Origin: Klebsiella grimontii
Lineage (GTDB): Bacteria; Pseudomonadota; Gammaproteobacteria; Enterobacterales; Enterobacteriaceae
Reading direction: 5' to 3'
Assembly (NCBI RefSeq): GCF_900200035.1
Contig: NZ_FZTC01000015.1
Span: 682,001 to 746,000, forward strand
Length of the DNA: 64,000 bases
Of the stretch, positions 8,359 to 19,218 are shown one piece after another. Positions within the stretch are counted from its first letter, which is position 1. Each line of letters begins with the position of its first letter. Both the position numbers and the translations under genes were made by a program. The notes under the pieces are model-generated. The model was not told the DNA's origin, made no database searches, and saw only the letters and a program-made list of their open reading frames with translations.

Positions 8359-10407
8359 TCACATCAGCCCGGTCAGGGTCAGTAACAGGTCGATCGCTTT
8401 GATACCGATAAACGGCACCAGCAGTCCGCCCAGGCCATAGACCCACAGGTTGCGGCGCAGCATCGCCGAGGCCGTCAGCGGCTTATAGCTCACCCCCTTC
8501 AGCGCCAGCGGGATCAGGAAGATGATAATCAGCGCATTAAAAATCACCGCGCTCAGGATCGCCGAAGAGGGCGAGTGCAGATGCATCACGTTAAGCATCG
8601 CCAGCGGCGGATAGACCGCGGCAAAGGCGGCCGGAATGATGGCAAAGTACTTCGCCACGTCATTGGCGATACTGAAGGTGGTTAATGAACCGCGGGTCAT
8701 CAGCATCTGTTTACCGATGTGCACGACCTCGATCAGTTTGGTGGGGTTGGAGTCGAGGTCCACCATGTTACCCGCCTCTTTCGCCGCCTGGGTACCGGAG
8801 TTCATCGCCACCGCGACGTCGGCCTGCGCCAGCGCCGGGGCGTCGTTGGTACCGTCGCCGGTCATCGCCACCAGCCGTCCTTCCGACTGATACTGGCGGA
8901 TTAACGCCAGCTTGGCTTCCGGCGTCGCTTCGGCGAGAAAGTCGTCCACGCCCGCTTCCGCGGCGATAGCGGCGGCGGTCAGGCGGTTATCGCCGGTGAT
9001 CATCACCGTTTTAATCCCCATTTTACGCAGCTGGGCAAAACGCTCTTTGATGCCGCCTTTGACGATATCTTTCAGCGAAATAATCCCCAGCACCCGCTCG
9101 CCTTCGGCGACCACCAGCGGCGTGGCGCCAAGACGCGCCACGTCTTCAACCTGTTTATCGACATCGGCCGGGAAGTGGCCGCCGTTAGCCTCAACGTGGC
9201 GGCGAATGGCATCCACGGAACCTTTACGGATCATCCGCTGGTCGATGTTAATCCCGCTCATCCGGGTCTGGGCGGTAAAGGGCACGAAGGTGGCGTGCAG
9301 CGATTGCAGATCGCGCTCGCGCAGATTAAAGCGCTGCTTTGCCAGCACCACGATGCTGCGGCCTTCCGGCGTTTCGTCGGCCAGCGAAGAGAGCTGGGCG
9401 GCATCGGCAAGGGTTTTCTCTTCCACGCCCTGCGCGGGCAGGAACGCTGAAGCCTGGCGGTTGCCGAGGGTAATGGTGCCGGTTTTATCCAGCAGTAGAA
9501 CGTCGACATCGCCCGCCGCTTCAACCGCGCGTCCGCTGGTGGCAATCACGTTCGCGCCGAGCATGCGGCTCATCCCGGCGACGCCGATAGCCGACAGCAG
9601 GCCGCCGATAGTGGTCGGGATCAGGCACACCAGCAGCGCCACCAGCACCGTCACGCTGACCGCGTTACCGCTCCAGGCGGAGAAGGGCCAGATGGTGGCG
9701 GTGGCCAGCAGGAACACCAGGGTCAGGGCGATAAGCAGGATCGTCAGGGCGATTTCGTTCGGCGTCTTGCGGCGCTGGGCGCCTTCAACCATGGCGATCA
9801 TCCGGTCAAGGAAGGTTTCGCCCGGGTTGACGCTGCAGCGGATCACCAGCCAGTCGGAGAGAATACGCGTCCCGCCGGTCACCGAGGCGAAGTCGCCCCC
9901 GGATTCGCGGATAACCGGCGCGGATTCGCCGGTAATGGCGCTTTCATCCACGGATGCGCCGCCTTCGATAACCTCGCCGTCGCAGGGAATAATATCCCCC
10001 GCTTCGACCAGCACCACGTCGCCTTTACGCAGATCTTCAGCGGGTACGTGGTCAATTTGCGCATCGTGCTGCGGCGCGCGCAGCTTACGGGCAAAGGCGG
10101 TCTTTTTGACCCCCTTCAAGCTGTTGGCCTGCGCTTTACTGCGGCCTTCGGCCATCGCTTCGGCGAAATTGGCGAACAGGACGGTGAACCACAGCCAGAG
10201 ACTAATGGCGGCGGTAAAACCGGCGCTGCCGGCGATATGCCCGCTGGCCATGGCGATAGCGAGCAGGGTGGTCAGCAGGCTGCCGATCCAGACGATAAAC
10301 ATCACTGGGTTACGCCACTGTACGGCAGGGCTCAGTTTTTTCACGGCGTCCAGCAGCGCCTGGCGCACCAGCGTCGGCTCCAGCAGGGCTAATGATTTGC
10401 GACTCAT
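8359..10407 (-). CDS. kdpB: K+-transporting P-type ATPase KdpB
   Basis: 682 residues, the E. coli length. P-type ATPase motifs are all present: TGES in the actuator domain ([11 protein letters not shown] near 158-168), the phosphorylated Asp in [12 protein letters not shown] near residue 307, KGSVDAI in the nucleotide domain, [14 protein letters not shown] and [23 protein letters not shown] in the hinge. KdpB hydrolyses ATP in the inner membrane to drive K+ through KdpA. It sits between kdpA and kdpC with short gaps of 21 and 10 bases. Confidence 0.97.
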   Translation of the reverse strand: MSRKSLALLEPTLVRQALLDAVKKLSPAVQWRNPVMFIVWIGSLLTTLLAIAMASGHIAGSAGFTAAISLWLWFTVLFANFAEAMAEGRSKAQANSLKGVKKTAFARKLRAPQHDAQIDHVPAEDLRKGDVVLVEAGDIIPCDGEVIEGGASVDESAITGESAPVIRESGGDFASVTGGTRILSDWLVIRCSVNPGETFLDRMIAMVEGAQRRKTPNEIALTILLIALTLVFLLATATIWPFSAWSGNAVSVTVLVALLVCLIPTTIGGLLSAIGVAGMSRMLGANVIATSGRAVEAAGDVDVLLLDKTGTITLGNRQASAFLPAQGVEEKTLADAAQLSSLADETPEGRSIVVLAKQRFNLRERDLQSLHATFVPFTAQTRMSGINIDQRMIRKGSVDAIRRHVEANGGHFPADVDKQVEDVARLGATPLVVAEGERVLGIISLKDIVKGGIKERFAQLRKMGIKTVMITGDNRLTAAAIAAEAGVDDFLAEATPEAKLALIRQYQSEGRLVAMTGDGTNDAPALAQADVAVAMNSGTQAAKEAGNMVDLDSNPTKLIEVVHIGKQMLMTRGSLTTFSIANDVAKYFAIIPAAFAAVYPPLAMLNVMHLHSPSSAILSAVIFNALIIIFLIPLALKGVSYKPLTASAMLRRNLWVYGLGGLLVPFIGIKAIDLLLTLTGLM

Positions 10408-10428
10408 AACAGGTTGCTCCGCAATCGC

Positions 10429-12108
10429 TTAAAGTAAGGAAAAGTGTTCCGCCAGCGGGCCGAGCGCCAGCGCGGGAATAAAGGTCAGGGCGCCCACCAG
10501 CAGTACGGTGCCGATCAGCAGGCCGATAAACAGCGCGTCGTGGGTGGCGAGCGTGCCGCTGCCGGCGGGCTGAATTTTCTTGGTCACCAGCGAACCGGCA
10601 ATGGCCAGCACCGGGATAATCACCGCGAAGCGGCCAACCAGCATGCAGAACGCCAGCAGCAGGTTCCAGAACGGCGTCGCCGCGCTCAGGCCGCCAAAGG
10701 CGCTGCCGTTGTTGTTGGCCGCGGAGGTGACGGCGTACAGCACTTCGCTGAAGCCGTGCGGTCCGGGGTTGAACATGCCCGCGCGCCCGGCCTCGGTCAT
10801 CATTGCCAGCGCCGTACCGAGCAGCACCAGCGTTGGGGTCACGAGGATCGCCAGCGCGATCATTTTCATTTCGCGCACGTCGATCTTTTTGCCGAGGTAT
10901 TCCGGTGTGCGGCCAATCATCAGCCCGGCAATGAAGACCGCCAGCATGACGAACAGCAGCATGCCGTACAGGCCAGAGCCCACGCCGCCGAAGACCACTT
11001 CGCCTATCTGCATCAGCCACATCGGCACCATCCCGCCCAGCGCGGTAAAGGAGTCATGCATGGCGTTGACCGCGCCGCATGACGCGGCGGTGGTGACCAC
11101 GGCGAACAGGCTGCTGGCGAGAATGCCGAACCGGCTCTCTTTGCCTTCCATATTCAGGCTACTATCGGCGCCAAGGCTCAGCAGATGCGGGTTGCCGCGG
11201 GTCTCCGCCCACATCACTACCGCCACGCAGACGATGAAGATCAGCGTCATCGCCCACAGAATCGCGCGTCCCTGACGGCGGTCGCCCACCACCTCGCCGA
11301 AGGCGAAGCACAGCGCCGCCGGGATGAGAAAGATAGCCAGCATCTGCACCAGGTTGGTCAGCGCGGTGGGGTTTTCAAACGGATGCGCCGAGTTGGCGTT
11401 AAAGAAGCCGCCGCCGTTGGTCCCCAGCATTTTTATCGCTTCCTGCGAGGCCACCGGCCCCATCGGCAGCATCTGGCGTACCCCTTCAAGCGAGGTAAAT
11501 CCCTGATTGGGGGAAAAGCTCTGCGGTACGCCCTGCTGAATAAAGAACAGCGCGATGAGCAGAGAAATCGGCAGCAGCAGCCAGAGGGTGATGCGGGTCA
11601 GGTCGACCCAGGCGTTGCCCAGGGTGCTGACTTTCTGTCGGGCATAGGCGCGGGTGAGGGCAAAGATCACCGCGATGCCGGTGGCGGCGGAGAGGAAGTT
11701 TTGCACCGCCAGCCCGGCCATCTGGCTAAGACTACTCATGGTGGTTTCACCGGCATAGGCCTGCCAGTTGGTGTTGCTGACAAAGCTCACCGCCGTATTC
11801 AGCGCCAGGTCCCACGACAGGCCGGGCTGATGCTGCGGGTTAAGCGGCAGCGAGCCCTGGAACGTCAGCAGCGCGAACAGCGCCACCAGACCCAGCGCGT
11901 TAAACAGCAGGATAGCGAATAAATATTGATACCAGTTCATCTCCTGCGAACGAATGCCCGCCGCCCGCCATAAACCGCGTTCGATACCGGCCAGGCCCGG
12001 TAGCGGGGCATCATTGATCATGGTCGCCAGCGCCGCGCCCAGCGGACGCGCCAGGATCATCAGTAGCAGAATAAAGCTCGCAATGAGCAAAAATCCTTGA
12101 GCGGCCAT
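10429..12108 (-). CDS. kdpA: K+-transporting ATPase channel-like subunit KdpA
   Basis: About 559 residues (E. coli 557) with roughly ten membrane helices and the four pore-loop repeats of the SKT superfamily; recognisable parts are NAVSF-like [58 protein letters not shown] and [15 protein letters not shown]. It selects and passes K+. An upstream in-frame extension reaches 12252, but those 48 residues are the region coding kdpF in another frame; the ATG at 12108 gives the conserved [12 protein letters not shown] start. This ATG shares one base with the kdpF stop (TGATG). Confidence 0.97.
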   Translation of the reverse strand: MAAQGFLLIASFILLLMILARPLGAALATMINDAPLPGLAGIERGLWRAAGIRSQEMNWYQYLFAILLFNALGLVALFALLTFQGSLPLNPQHQPGLSWDLALNTAVSFVSNTNWQAYAGETTMSSLSQMAGLAVQNFLSAATGIAVIFALTRAYARQKVSTLGNAWVDLTRITLWLLLPISLLIALFFIQQGVPQSFSPNQGFTSLEGVRQMLPMGPVASQEAIKMLGTNGGGFFNANSAHPFENPTALTNLVQMLAIFLIPAALCFAFGEVVGDRRQGRAILWAMTLIFIVCVAVVMWAETRGNPHLLSLGADSSLNMEGKESRFGILASSLFAVVTTAASCGAVNAMHDSFTALGGMVPMWLMQIGEVVFGGVGSGLYGMLLFVMLAVFIAGLMIGRTPEYLGKKIDVREMKMIALAILVTPTLVLLGTALAMMTEAGRAGMFNPGPHGFSEVLYAVTSAANNNGSAFGGLSAATPFWNLLLAFCMLVGRFAVIIPVLAIAGSLVTKKIQPAGSGTLATHDALFIGLLIGTVLLVGALTFIPALALGPLAEHFSLL

Positions 12109-12197
12109 CAGAATGCCTCCGCGTGTATCAGGGCATAAACCAGATAAACCAGCAACAGGAACACCAGCGCTACGCCAGCGATTACGCCTGCAGTCAC
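12108..12197 (-). CDS. kdpF: KdpF, small membrane subunit of the K+-ATPase
   Basis: A 29-residue peptide too short for routine ORF calling: GTG start at 12197, reading [19 protein letters not shown] followed by [10 protein letters not shown] and TGA. It is a near match to E. coli KdpF, which is also 29 residues: one hydrophobic helix that stabilises the KdpFABC complex. CCGGAGGTGG stands just before the GTG, and the stop overlaps the kdpA start. It is the first gene of the kdp operon. Confidence 0.93.
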   Translation of the reverse strand: MTAGVIAGVALVFLLLVYLVYALIHAEAF

Positions 12198-12240
12198 AAT
12201 CCACCTCCGGGTGTCTTTTCGATTTACGAGGAGAATAGGC

Positions 12241-12300
12241 AGTCGGGCGCAAAGATTTCGCAAAAATCAGCGACGGGGGTGTAAAAAAAATATAAAAATC
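12241..12300 (-). promoter_or_regulatory. kdpFABC promoter region with KdpE-binding T-tract
   Basis: On the minus strand, bases 12299 to 12271 read a T-rich tract (ATTTTTATATTTTTTTTAC) followed by ACCCCC and then GATTTTTGCGAAATCTTTGCG. This reproduces the layout I know for the E. coli kdp promoter: the KdpE site (TTTATACTTTTTTTACACC) directly ahead of the TTTTTGCGAAATCTTTGC promoter segment. Conservation in noncoding DNA supports K+-dependent control by the KdpDE pair encoded in the same operon. Exact -35 and -10 elements were not assigned. The rest of the kdpF-ybfA gap (12301-12500) is AT-rich and shows nothing further that I can name. Confidence 0.75.
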
Positions 12301-12506
12301 ACCAAGCCCACAATTTAACTAATGATTAGTATTAATTTAACTTTTTTGTAACTAAGTTACCGGATGAATGTAAATAAAAGCTAAATAGGCGCTTTTTAGT
12401 GGTCGGATGAGTAGTAAAATTACAGCCAAAGCGGTACTATTTTAAGCAGAGAAACATTGTAACTTTTCCGGCCTTGCTTGCCGGCCTGACAAAGGGGAGA
12501 GAAATT

Positions 12507-12713
12507 ATGGCGTTGTACAAAACTTATCCTGCTCATATCATCTTTGCGCGTCGCGCTTTCGCCGTGACGGCTGGCGTGCTGGCGCTGCCGGTAATGCTGT
12601 TCTGGAAAGACCGCGCGCGTTTTTACAGCTGGCTGCACCGCGTGTGGGCAAAAACCAGCGAACAGCCGGTATGGATGGCGCAGGCGGAAAAGGCCTCCGC
12701 AGATTTTTATTAA
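12507..12713 (+). CDS. ybfA: YbfA, small conserved membrane protein
   Basis: 68 residues beginning [13 protein letters not shown], ending EKASADFY; closely similar to E. coli YbfA (68 residues) through [22 protein letters not shown]. One hydrophobic helix (about residues 14-30) suggests an inner-membrane protein; its function is unknown. The frame extends upstream to 12474, but AAAGGGGAGAG just before 12507 and family length favour this start. It is transcribed divergently from kdp, as in E. coli, and is followed by a rho-independent terminator. Confidence 0.88.
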   Translation: MALYKTYPAHIIFARRAFAVTAGVLALPVMLFWKDRARFYSWLHRVWAKTSEQPVWMAQAEKASADFY

Positions 12714-12787
12714 CCTTTGCAGATGGCCGAACGGCTAAGCCTGCTGAAGCGCAGGCGCTGCGCCTAAGAATTTTGTTATCAATCACG

Positions 12788-12815
12788 CCGCCGGTTTATC
12801 CGGCGGTTTTTTTTT
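12788..12815 (+). terminator. Rho-independent terminator after ybfA
   Basis: CCGCCGG, loop TTTAT, CCGGCGG, then nine or more T residues. A stable 7-bp G+C stem with a long T tract ends the ybfA transcript before phr. Confidence 0.9.
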
Positions 12816-12915
12816 GCCTGGAGTGGCTTACACTTATTAACTTCCCGCAGGCTAAGCCCGGGGGATAGCTGTTTTAGACGTCGTATGTATCCATTTTAAT
12901 GATGAAAGGAATGTT

Positions 12916-14358
12916 ATGGCCACCCATCTGGTCTGGTTTCGCGCGGATTTGCGCATGCACGATAATCTGGCGCTCGCTGCCGCCTGCCGCGACCCCCATG
13001 CCAGGGTGCTGGGGGTGTTTATCGCCACGCCAGGGCAATGGCGCCAGCACGGGATGGCGGCGCGCCAGGCGGCATTTATCGTTAGCCATCTTCACAGCCT
13101 GCAAGCGGCGCTGGCGGAAAAGGGGATCCCGCTGCACGTTGAACAGGCGGAAGATTTTGCCGCCAGCGTAAAACGGCTCGCCAGCTTCTGCGGGCAGCAG
13201 CAGGTCACACATCTGTTTTACAACTATCAGTACGAAATTAACGAACGCCAGCGCGATGCCGCGGTGGAAAATACCCTGGCCGGAGTGACTTGTCAGGGTT
13301 TTGATGACAGCGTCCTGCTGCCGCCGGGCAGCGTGCTGACCGGCAATCGCGAAATGTATAAGGTGTTTACGCCGTTTAAAAATGCCTTTCTTCGCCGTTT
13401 ACAGGAAGCGCTGCCCGAGTGCGTCGCCGCGCCGAAAGTCCGCGCGAGTGGCCCCATCGCTGCCGCCTCTAATGTGGAAATAGACTATCCGCAGACGCCC
13501 TTTGATAGCGAGCTGTTCGCCGCGGATGAAAAAAGCGCTATCGCCCGGCTCCGCGGTTTCTGCCAGCAAAAAGCCGCCGATTATGAACAGCAGCGCGATC
13601 TTCCCGCCGTCGAAGGAACCAGCCGGCTGTCGCCGTGCCTGGCGGTGGGCGCGCTCTCGCCGCGCCAGTGCCTGCACCGTTTGCTGGTTGAGCAGCCGCG
13701 GGCGCTGGATGGCGAAGCCGGGGCAGTATGGCTCAACGAGCTTATCTGGCGCGAGTTTTACCGTCATCTGATGGTTTACTACCCAAACTTGTGTAAAGGT
13801 CGCCCTTTTATCGGCTGGACCGATAACGTGGCGTGGCTGGATGATAAATCCGCGCTGCAGGCCTGGCAGCGCGGGCAAACCGGTTTCCCGATTGTCGATG
13901 CCGCCATGCGTCAGCTCAATGCGACCGGCTGGATGCATAACCGCCTGCGGATGATTGTCGCCAGCTTTCTGGTTAAAGATCTGCGCATCGACTGGCGGCT
14001 GGGCGAACGCTACTTTATCGAACAGCTTATTGATGGCGATCTGGCGGCGAATAATGGCGGCTGGCAGTGGGCGGCCTCCACGGGTACCGATGCCGCGCCC
14101 TATTTTCGTATTTTTAACCCGACGACCCAGGGAGAACGCTTCGATAAAGCGGGGCGGTTTATTCGTCACTGGCTGCCGGAGCTGGCCGGAGTGCCAGAGA
14201 AAGCGGTGCATCAACCGTGGCTGTGGGCGGAAAAGCAGGGCGTAAAGCTGGATTATCCGCGCCCGATTGTTGACCACAAGCAGGCGCGGCTGGAGACGCT
14301 GGCGGCCTGGGAAGCCGCCAGAGAACTTAAGACTCCATCGCCAGGCGACGAGCCCTGA
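12916..14358 (+). CDS. phr: Deoxyribodipyrimidine photolyase (CPD photolyase)
   Basis: 480 residues (E. coli PhrB 472), class I photolyase/cryptochrome family. The N-terminal antenna domain starts [18 protein letters not shown]; the C-terminal FAD domain holds [54 protein letters not shown] and the [20 protein letters not shown] segment including the electron-transfer Trp chain. It repairs UV-made cyclobutane pyrimidine dimers using blue light. AAAGGAATGTT precedes the ATG. The 3' end overlaps the convergent dtpD by 32 bases. The ybgA gene that precedes phr in E. coli is absent here. Confidence 0.96.
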   Translation: MATHLVWFRADLRMHDNLALAAACRDPHARVLGVFIATPGQWRQHGMAARQAAFIVSHLHSLQAALAEKGIPLHVEQAEDFAASVKRLASFCGQQQVTHLFYNYQYEINERQRDAAVENTLAGVTCQGFDDSVLLPPGSVLTGNREMYKVFTPFKNAFLRRLQEALPECVAAPKVRASGPIAAASNVEIDYPQTPFDSELFAADEKSAIARLRGFCQQKAADYEQQRDLPAVEGTSRLSPCLAVGALSPRQCLHRLLVEQPRALDGEAGAVWLNELIWREFYRHLMVYYPNLCKGRPFIGWTDNVAWLDDKSALQAWQRGQTGFPIVDAAMRQLNATGWMHNRLRMIVASFLVKDLRIDWRLGERYFIEQLIDGDLAANNGGWQWAASTGTDAAPYFRIFNPTTQGERFDKAGRFIRHWLPELAGVPEKAVHQPWLWAEKQGVKLDYPRPIVDHKQARLETLAAWEAARELKTPSPGDEP

Positions 14359-15808
14359 TCTTAACGGAGTGATACAGCCAGATCGCCAGCACCAGGCCGA
14401 CGCAGGCCAGCGCGCCCCAGGTTATCTGGCTGAACACCTCAATGTAGGCGTTAATCGAGTAGTTGATGGCCCCGGCGGCGTCGAACGACCCCTGCGAGGT
14501 CTGGTCGGCAATCACCCCCGCCAGATAGTTGGCGATTGCGCCGGAGAGCAGCATATAAATGCCGGTCAGCACGCCGGTCACGCCGGGGATCTGAATACGG
14601 GTGATTTGCGACATCGCAACCGGGTCGATAAACAGCTCGGCAAAGCCCATCACCGCCAGACCCAATACCATTAGCGGCATCGAGGAGTGGCCATAGGCGG
14701 CTGACCAGCGGGCGCTGAGGGTCAGGATGCAGAACCCGGCGCTCATCAGGCCGAGGCCCAACGCAAACTTGCCCCAGATGCGCACGGTACGGTTGCCGTT
14801 GATATTCTCTTTCACCAGCCACGCCAGCACCACTCCGCAGAGCATCACCGCAAAGGCGTTGACCGACTGGAACATCGCGGTCGGTATTTCATAGCCCATA
14901 AAATGGCGGTTAACGAAACGGTCGATATACAGGCTGATGGAACTGCCGCCCTGCTGCGCAAAGGCCCAGAACAGCAGGCTGAAGCAGGTGAGCACCATAA
15001 TCAGCCGCAGATCTTTACGCTGCCCGGCGGTCTCCGCGCGCAGGTAGATCCGCGTCAGTACCGCCAGGCCGATAACCGTCGCCACAATCAGCGCATAGAC
15101 CGACCACTCCTGCCAAAACAGCACGGTGATTAGCAGCGGAGCGGCGATCAGCAGCACCAGCAGCCAGCCCCAGTTTGGTAAAACAAAGCTCCGCGCCCGC
15201 AGCGCTTCGCGATTGACGCCCCGGGTATGGCGGAAATGGCGGTTGCCGCTGAGGAAAATGACCAGCCCGGCGATCATGCCTACCGCCGCCAGCGCAAAGC
15301 CCATCGCCCAGCTGTACTCCTCCTGCACGTAGCCGCAGGCGATTGGCGCAATGATAGACCCGACGTTGCCCGCCGCGTACATCAGCGAAAAACCGCCGTC
15401 GCGGCGCGGGTCGGTGGGTTCATACAGTTCGCCGAGCAGGCAGCTGACGTTGGATTTAAACAGCCCGTAGCCGCAGACAATAATCGCCAGCGACAGATAG
15501 AGGAAGGTGGGGGCGATTTCGCTGGCGCCGAGCACCAGATGGCCGATGGCCATCAACAGCGCGCCGAGCATCACCGCCATGCGGTTGCCCAGCAGCTTAT
15601 CGGCCAGGAAGCCGCCGAGAATCGGCGTGACGTAAACTAAAGAACAGTAGGCGCTGAACAGCGCATAAGCGTGATTATCGTCATACTTGAGCTGATTGGT
15701 GAGATAAAGAATCAGCAGCGCGCGCATGCCGTAAAAGCTGAAGTATTCCCAGATTTGCAGCGCGACGACGTAATAAATCGCCCGCGGCTGTGAGGATTGT
15801 GTGTTCAT
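14327..15808 (-). CDS. dtpD: Proton-dependent di/tripeptide permease DtpD (YbgH), POT family
   Basis: 493 residues (E. coli 493) with about 14 membrane segments. The POT signature is clear: [25 protein letters not shown]-type start (the ExxERFxYY-like E-Y-F-S-F-Y-G motif), [13 protein letters not shown] near 60-72, and [20 protein letters not shown] near 141-160. It imports small peptides with protons across the inner membrane. It is transcribed away from the pxp/ybgI genes and its 3' end runs antisense into the end of phr. Confidence 0.95.
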   Translation of the reverse strand: MNTQSSQPRAIYYVVALQIWEYFSFYGMRALLILYLTNQLKYDDNHAYALFSAYCSLVYVTPILGGFLADKLLGNRMAVMLGALLMAIGHLVLGASEIAPTFLYLSLAIIVCGYGLFKSNVSCLLGELYEPTDPRRDGGFSLMYAAGNVGSIIAPIACGYVQEEYSWAMGFALAAVGMIAGLVIFLSGNRHFRHTRGVNREALRARSFVLPNWGWLLVLLIAAPLLITVLFWQEWSVYALIVATVIGLAVLTRIYLRAETAGQRKDLRLIMVLTCFSLLFWAFAQQGGSSISLYIDRFVNRHFMGYEIPTAMFQSVNAFAVMLCGVVLAWLVKENINGNRTVRIWGKFALGLGLMSAGFCILTLSARWSAAYGHSSMPLMVLGLAVMGFAELFIDPVAMSQITRIQIPGVTGVLTGIYMLLSGAIANYLAGVIADQTSQGSFDAAGAINYSINAYIEVFSQITWGALACVGLVLAIWLYHSVKIRARRLAMES

Positions 15809-16078
15809 GTAATGCTTCGTCCTGCCATAAAAAAGAAAGTCGATCTTTCTGCATGAATAGCTATTAACTAGCGATATTCATGGCGTTATAGGCTTTCTGG
15901 TTATTTAATATGCTGTAATAGTGCATAAATATACACGAATGCGCGCAGGAGGGAGTAGACAAATTGCGGGATTTCGCGAAAAGTCAAAATGGACGGCGAA
16001 GCGGCAGAACTATCGACTGACCGGGCGGATACCGTTATGTTATCCCTCTGCATAGAATGATGACCTGGTGGAGCGGCA

Positions 16079-16822
16079 ATGAAAAATAGTGAACTGGAAC
16101 AACTGATTAATGAAAAGCTGAATAGCGCGGCCATCAGTGATTACGCCCCCAATGGGCTTCAGGTGGAAGGGCGCGAGACGATACAAAAAATCGTCACCGG
16201 CGTAACCGCCAGCCAGGCGCTGCTGGATGAAGCCGTGCGCCTGGAGGCCGATGCGGTGATCGTCCATCACGGCTACTTCTGGAAAGGTGAATCGCCGGTG
16301 ATTCGCGGCATGAAGCGCAACCGCCTCAAAACGCTGTTGGCTAACGACATTAACCTCTACGGCTGGCACCTGCCGCTTGATGCCCACCCGGAACTGGGCA
16401 ATAACGCCCAGCTGGCGTCGCTGCTCGGCATCAACGTGATGGGCGAAATCGAGCCGCTGGTGCCGTGGGGCGAACTGTCGATGGCGGTATCGGGTCTGGA
16501 ACTGGCTTCGTGGATTGAAGCGCGGCTGGGACGCAAACCGCTGTGGTGCGGCGACACCGGGCCGGACAAAGTCGCTCGCGTGGCGTGGTGCACCGGCGGC
16601 GGCCAGAGCTTTATCGACAGCGCCGCCCGCTTTGGCGTCGACGCGTTTATTACCGGTGAGGTTTCAGAGCAAACCATCCACTCGGCGCGCGAGCAGGGGC
16701 TGCATTTTTACGCCGCCGGGCACCATGCCACCGAGCGCGGCGGAATTCGCGCGTTAAGCGAATGGCTAACGGAAAATACCGAACTGGACGTCACGTTTAT
16801 TGATATCCCCAACCCGGCTTGA
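16079..16822 (+). CDS. ybgI: YbgI, NIF3/DUF34-family metal-binding protein
   Basis: 247 residues, identical in length to E. coli YbgI. NIF3 family metal ligands are in VIVHHGYFWKGE (His-His near 63-64), WHLPLDAHPELGNN (Asp/His near 97-101) and FYAAGHHATERGG near the end. The E. coli protein forms a toroidal hexamer with a dinuclear metal site; its physiological reaction is not settled. CTGGTGGAGCGGCA before the ATG supplies the binding site. It is 15 bases upstream of pxpB and likely cotranscribed. Confidence 0.93.
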   Translation: MKNSELEQLINEKLNSAAISDYAPNGLQVEGRETIQKIVTGVTASQALLDEAVRLEADAVIVHHGYFWKGESPVIRGMKRNRLKTLLANDINLYGWHLPLDAHPELGNNAQLASLLGINVMGEIEPLVPWGELSMAVSGLELASWIEARLGRKPLWCGDTGPDKVARVAWCTGGGQSFIDSAARFGVDAFITGEVSEQTIHSAREQGLHFYAAGHHATERGGIRALSEWLTENTELDVTFIDIPNPA

Positions 16823-16837
16823 TGAACGGAGGCAAAA

Positions 16838-17494
16838 GTGCAGCGAGCGCGTTGTTATTTGTTAGGTGAAACGGCAGTGGTACTGGAGCTTGAGCCGCCG
16901 GTAACGCTCGAAAGCCAGAAGCGGATCTGGCGGTTAGCCCAGCGGCTGGTTGGCCATACCGAGGTGGTGGAAGCCATCCCGGGTATGAACAACATTACCG
17001 TGATATTGCGTAATCCGCAGCAGACGGCGTGGGATGCGATTGAGCGCCTGCAGCTCTGGTGGGAGGAGTGCGATACGCTCGAACCGGAATCGCGGCAGGT
17101 GTCGGTTCCGGTGGTTTACGGCGGCGAATACGGACCGGATCTGGGGGAAATTGCCCGCCACAGCGGCCTGAGCGAGAAGCAGGTGGTTGAGCTGCATTCG
17201 TCGGTGGAGTACGTGGTGTGGTTCCTCGGCTTTCAGCCGGGTTTCCCGTATTTCGGCGGCCTGCCAGAAAAGCTGGCGATGCCGCGACGGGCGGAGCCGC
17301 GCCTGCTGGTGCCCGCCGGGTCCGTCGGTATTGGCGGCGCGCAAACCGGGATCTATCCGCTGGCGACGCCGGGGGGGTGGCAGCTGCTGGGGCGTACGCC
17401 GCTGGCGCTATTTGATCCGAAGCGCAAGGAACCGGTGCTGCTGCGTTCCGGCGACAGAGTGCGTTTCGTGCCGCAAAAGGAGGGCGTATGTTAA
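16838..17494 (+). CDS. pxpB: 5-oxoprolinase subunit PxpB (YbgJ)
   Basis: 218 residues (E. coli 218), allophanate hydrolase subunit 1 (KipI-like) family. Motifs include [37 protein letters not shown] and [30 protein letters not shown]. With PxpC and PxpA it forms the ATP-dependent 5-oxoprolinase that opens pyroglutamate to glutamate in the cytoplasm. The start codon is GTG after GGAGGC. It overlaps pxpC by 7 bases. Confidence 0.95.
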   Translation: MQRARCYLLGETAVVLELEPPVTLESQKRIWRLAQRLVGHTEVVEAIPGMNNITVILRNPQQTAWDAIERLQLWWEECDTLEPESRQVSVPVVYGGEYGPDLGEIARHSGLSEKQVVELHSSVEYVVWFLGFQPGFPYFGGLPEKLAMPRRAEPRLLVPAGSVGIGGAQTGIYPLATPGGWQLLGRTPLALFDPKRKEPVLLRSGDRVRFVPQKEGVC

Positions 17495-18420
17495 AAATTA
17501 TCCGCGCCGGAATGTATACCTCGGTGCAGGACGGCGGGCGTGAAGGGCTGCGTCAGCTGGGCATCAGCCGCTGCGGCGCGATGGATAAGCCGGCGCTGGT
17601 CACCGCCAATCTGCTGGTGGGTAACGGCGCCAACGCCGCGGCGCTGGAGATAACCCTGGGCCAGGTGGATATTCAGTTTGAGCGTAGCGGCTGGTTTGCG
17701 CTGACCGGCGCCGCCTGCGAGGCGAAGCTCGATGGCGAGCCGGTATGGGTGGGCTGGCGAACGGCGGTCAAGGCCGGGCAGCATCTGGTGCTCAAGAATC
17801 CCCAGCACGGCGTGCGCAGCTATCTGGCGGTGGCGGGGGGAATTGCGGTGCCGAAGGTGCTGGGTTCGCGCAGCACTGACCTGAAAGTGGGAATTGGCGG
17901 CCTTGAAGGGCGACGCTTGCAGGACGGCGACCGGCTGAAGCTGGGGAAATCGGATAAGCAGTTCCGCGGACCGCGCGGCGTGAAGCAGCTGCCCATCGGC
18001 AACCGCATCCGCGCGCTGCCCGGGCCGGAGTACCAGGAGTTCGATAGCGTGTCGCAGGACGCCTTCTGGCGTTCGCCGTGGCGGCTTAGCCCGCAGAGCA
18101 ATCGCATGGGCTACCGCCTGCAGGGGCAACCGCTGAAGCGAATGACCGATCGCGAGATGCTGTCCCACGGCCTGCTGCCTGGGGTGGTGCAGGTTCCGCA
18201 TAACGGCCAGCCCATCGTACTGATGAACGACGCGCAGACCACCGGCGGCTATCCGCGGATTGCGACCATTATCGAAGCCGACATGTACCAGCTGGCGCAG
18301 ATCCCGCTGGGACAACCGATCCACTTTGTTCCCTGCTCCCTGGAGGAAGCGCTGAAAGCGCGCGCCGACAGGCAACGTTACTTTGAACAACTGGCATGGA
18401 GACTTAACGATGAAGATTGA
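17488..18420 (+). CDS. pxpC: 5-oxoprolinase subunit PxpC (YbgK)
   Basis: 310 residues (E. coli 310), allophanate hydrolase subunit 2 (KipA-like) family. It begins [26 protein letters not shown] and carries [29 protein letters not shown] and [10 protein letters not shown]-type segments typical of the biotin-dependent-carboxylase-like fold. It partners PxpB in ATP-dependent activation of 5-oxoproline. AAAAGGAGGGCGT before the ATG lies in the pxpB end; the 3' end overlaps pxpA by 11 bases. Confidence 0.95.
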   Translation: MLKIIRAGMYTSVQDGGREGLRQLGISRCGAMDKPALVTANLLVGNGANAAALEITLGQVDIQFERSGWFALTGAACEAKLDGEPVWVGWRTAVKAGQHLVLKNPQHGVRSYLAVAGGIAVPKVLGSRSTDLKVGIGGLEGRRLQDGDRLKLGKSDKQFRGPRGVKQLPIGNRIRALPGPEYQEFDSVSQDAFWRSPWRLSPQSNRMGYRLQGQPLKRMTDREMLSHGLLPGVVQVPHNGQPIVLMNDAQTTGGYPRIATIIEADMYQLAQIPLGQPIHFVPCSLEEALKARADRQRYFEQLAWRLNDED

Positions 18421-19156
18421 TTTAAACGCCGATCTCGGCGAAGGCTGCGCCAACGATAGCGCGCTGCTGCAGCTGGTCTCTTCCGCCAATATCGCCTGCG
18501 GTTTCCATGCGGGCGATGCGCTAATGATGCTGCAGTGCGTCCGCGAAGCGCTGAAATATGACGTCGCTGTGGGCGCGCATCCCAGCTTTCCCGACCGGGA
18601 AAGTTTTGGCCGTACGGCGATGCAGCTGCCGCCGGAAACGGTTTATGCGCAAACGCTGTATCAGGTTGGCGCGCTGGCGGCGCTGGTGCGCGCTCAGGGC
18701 GGCGAGCTGCGGCACGTCAAGCCGCACGGTATGCTCTATAACCAGGCGGCAAAAGATCCGCAGCTAGCTGACGCTATCGCCAAAGCGGTATATGACGTTG
18801 ACGCGGGTCTGGTGCTGGTGGGCCTGGCGGGCAGCGAGCTGATTCGCGCCGGGCAGCGTTATCAGCTGACCACTCGCCAGGAGGTCTTCGCCGACCGCGG
18901 CTATCTGGCGGACGGCAGCCTGGTGCCGCGTACCCAGCCCGGCGCGCTGATCGAAAGCGAAGAACAGTCGCTGGCGCAAACCCTGGAAATGGTGCAGCAC
19001 AGCCGGGTGCGCAGTATCACCGGCGAATGGGCGCACGTGGTGGCGGAAACCGTCTGCCTGCACGGTGACGGCGAGCACGCGCTGGATTTTGCGCGCCGCT
19101 TGCGCGCGGCATTTGCCGGGCGCAATATACAGGTCAGTGCGGAAGTGCAAGAATAA
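18410..19156 (+). CDS. pxpA: 5-oxoprolinase subunit PxpA (YbgL, LamB/YcsF family)
   Basis: 248 residues (E. coli 244). It starts [13 protein letters not shown], the family signature, followed by [28 protein letters not shown] and [12 protein letters not shown], which hold the conserved Asp/His residues. An in-frame extension to 18383 exists, but the conserved N-terminus starts at 18410. PxpA acts with PxpBC to hydrolyse 5-oxo-L-proline to L-glutamate. A gap of 62 bases with no clear terminator separates it from the DUF969 gene, so read-through is likely. Confidence 0.95.
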   Translation: MKIDLNADLGEGCANDSALLQLVSSANIACGFHAGDALMMLQCVREALKYDVAVGAHPSFPDRESFGRTAMQLPPETVYAQTLYQVGALAALVRAQGGELRHVKPHGMLYNQAAKDPQLADAIAKAVYDVDAGLVLVGLAGSELIRAGQRYQLTTRQEVFADRGYLADGSLVPRTQPGALIESEEQSLAQTLEMVQHSRVRSITGEWAHVVAETVCLHGDGEHALDFARRLRAAFAGRNIQVSAEVQE

Positions 19157-19218
19157 AAACAATAAAATCAATTTCTTAAAATTAGACAACAACTCACAAC
19201 AACATACAGGATGTTACT

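Noticed and set aside
8912-10432. 506-residue plus-strand frame opposite kdpB
   Set aside because: Ser/Thr/Arg-rich nonsense composition typical of a shadow; kdpB has every P-type ATPase motif.
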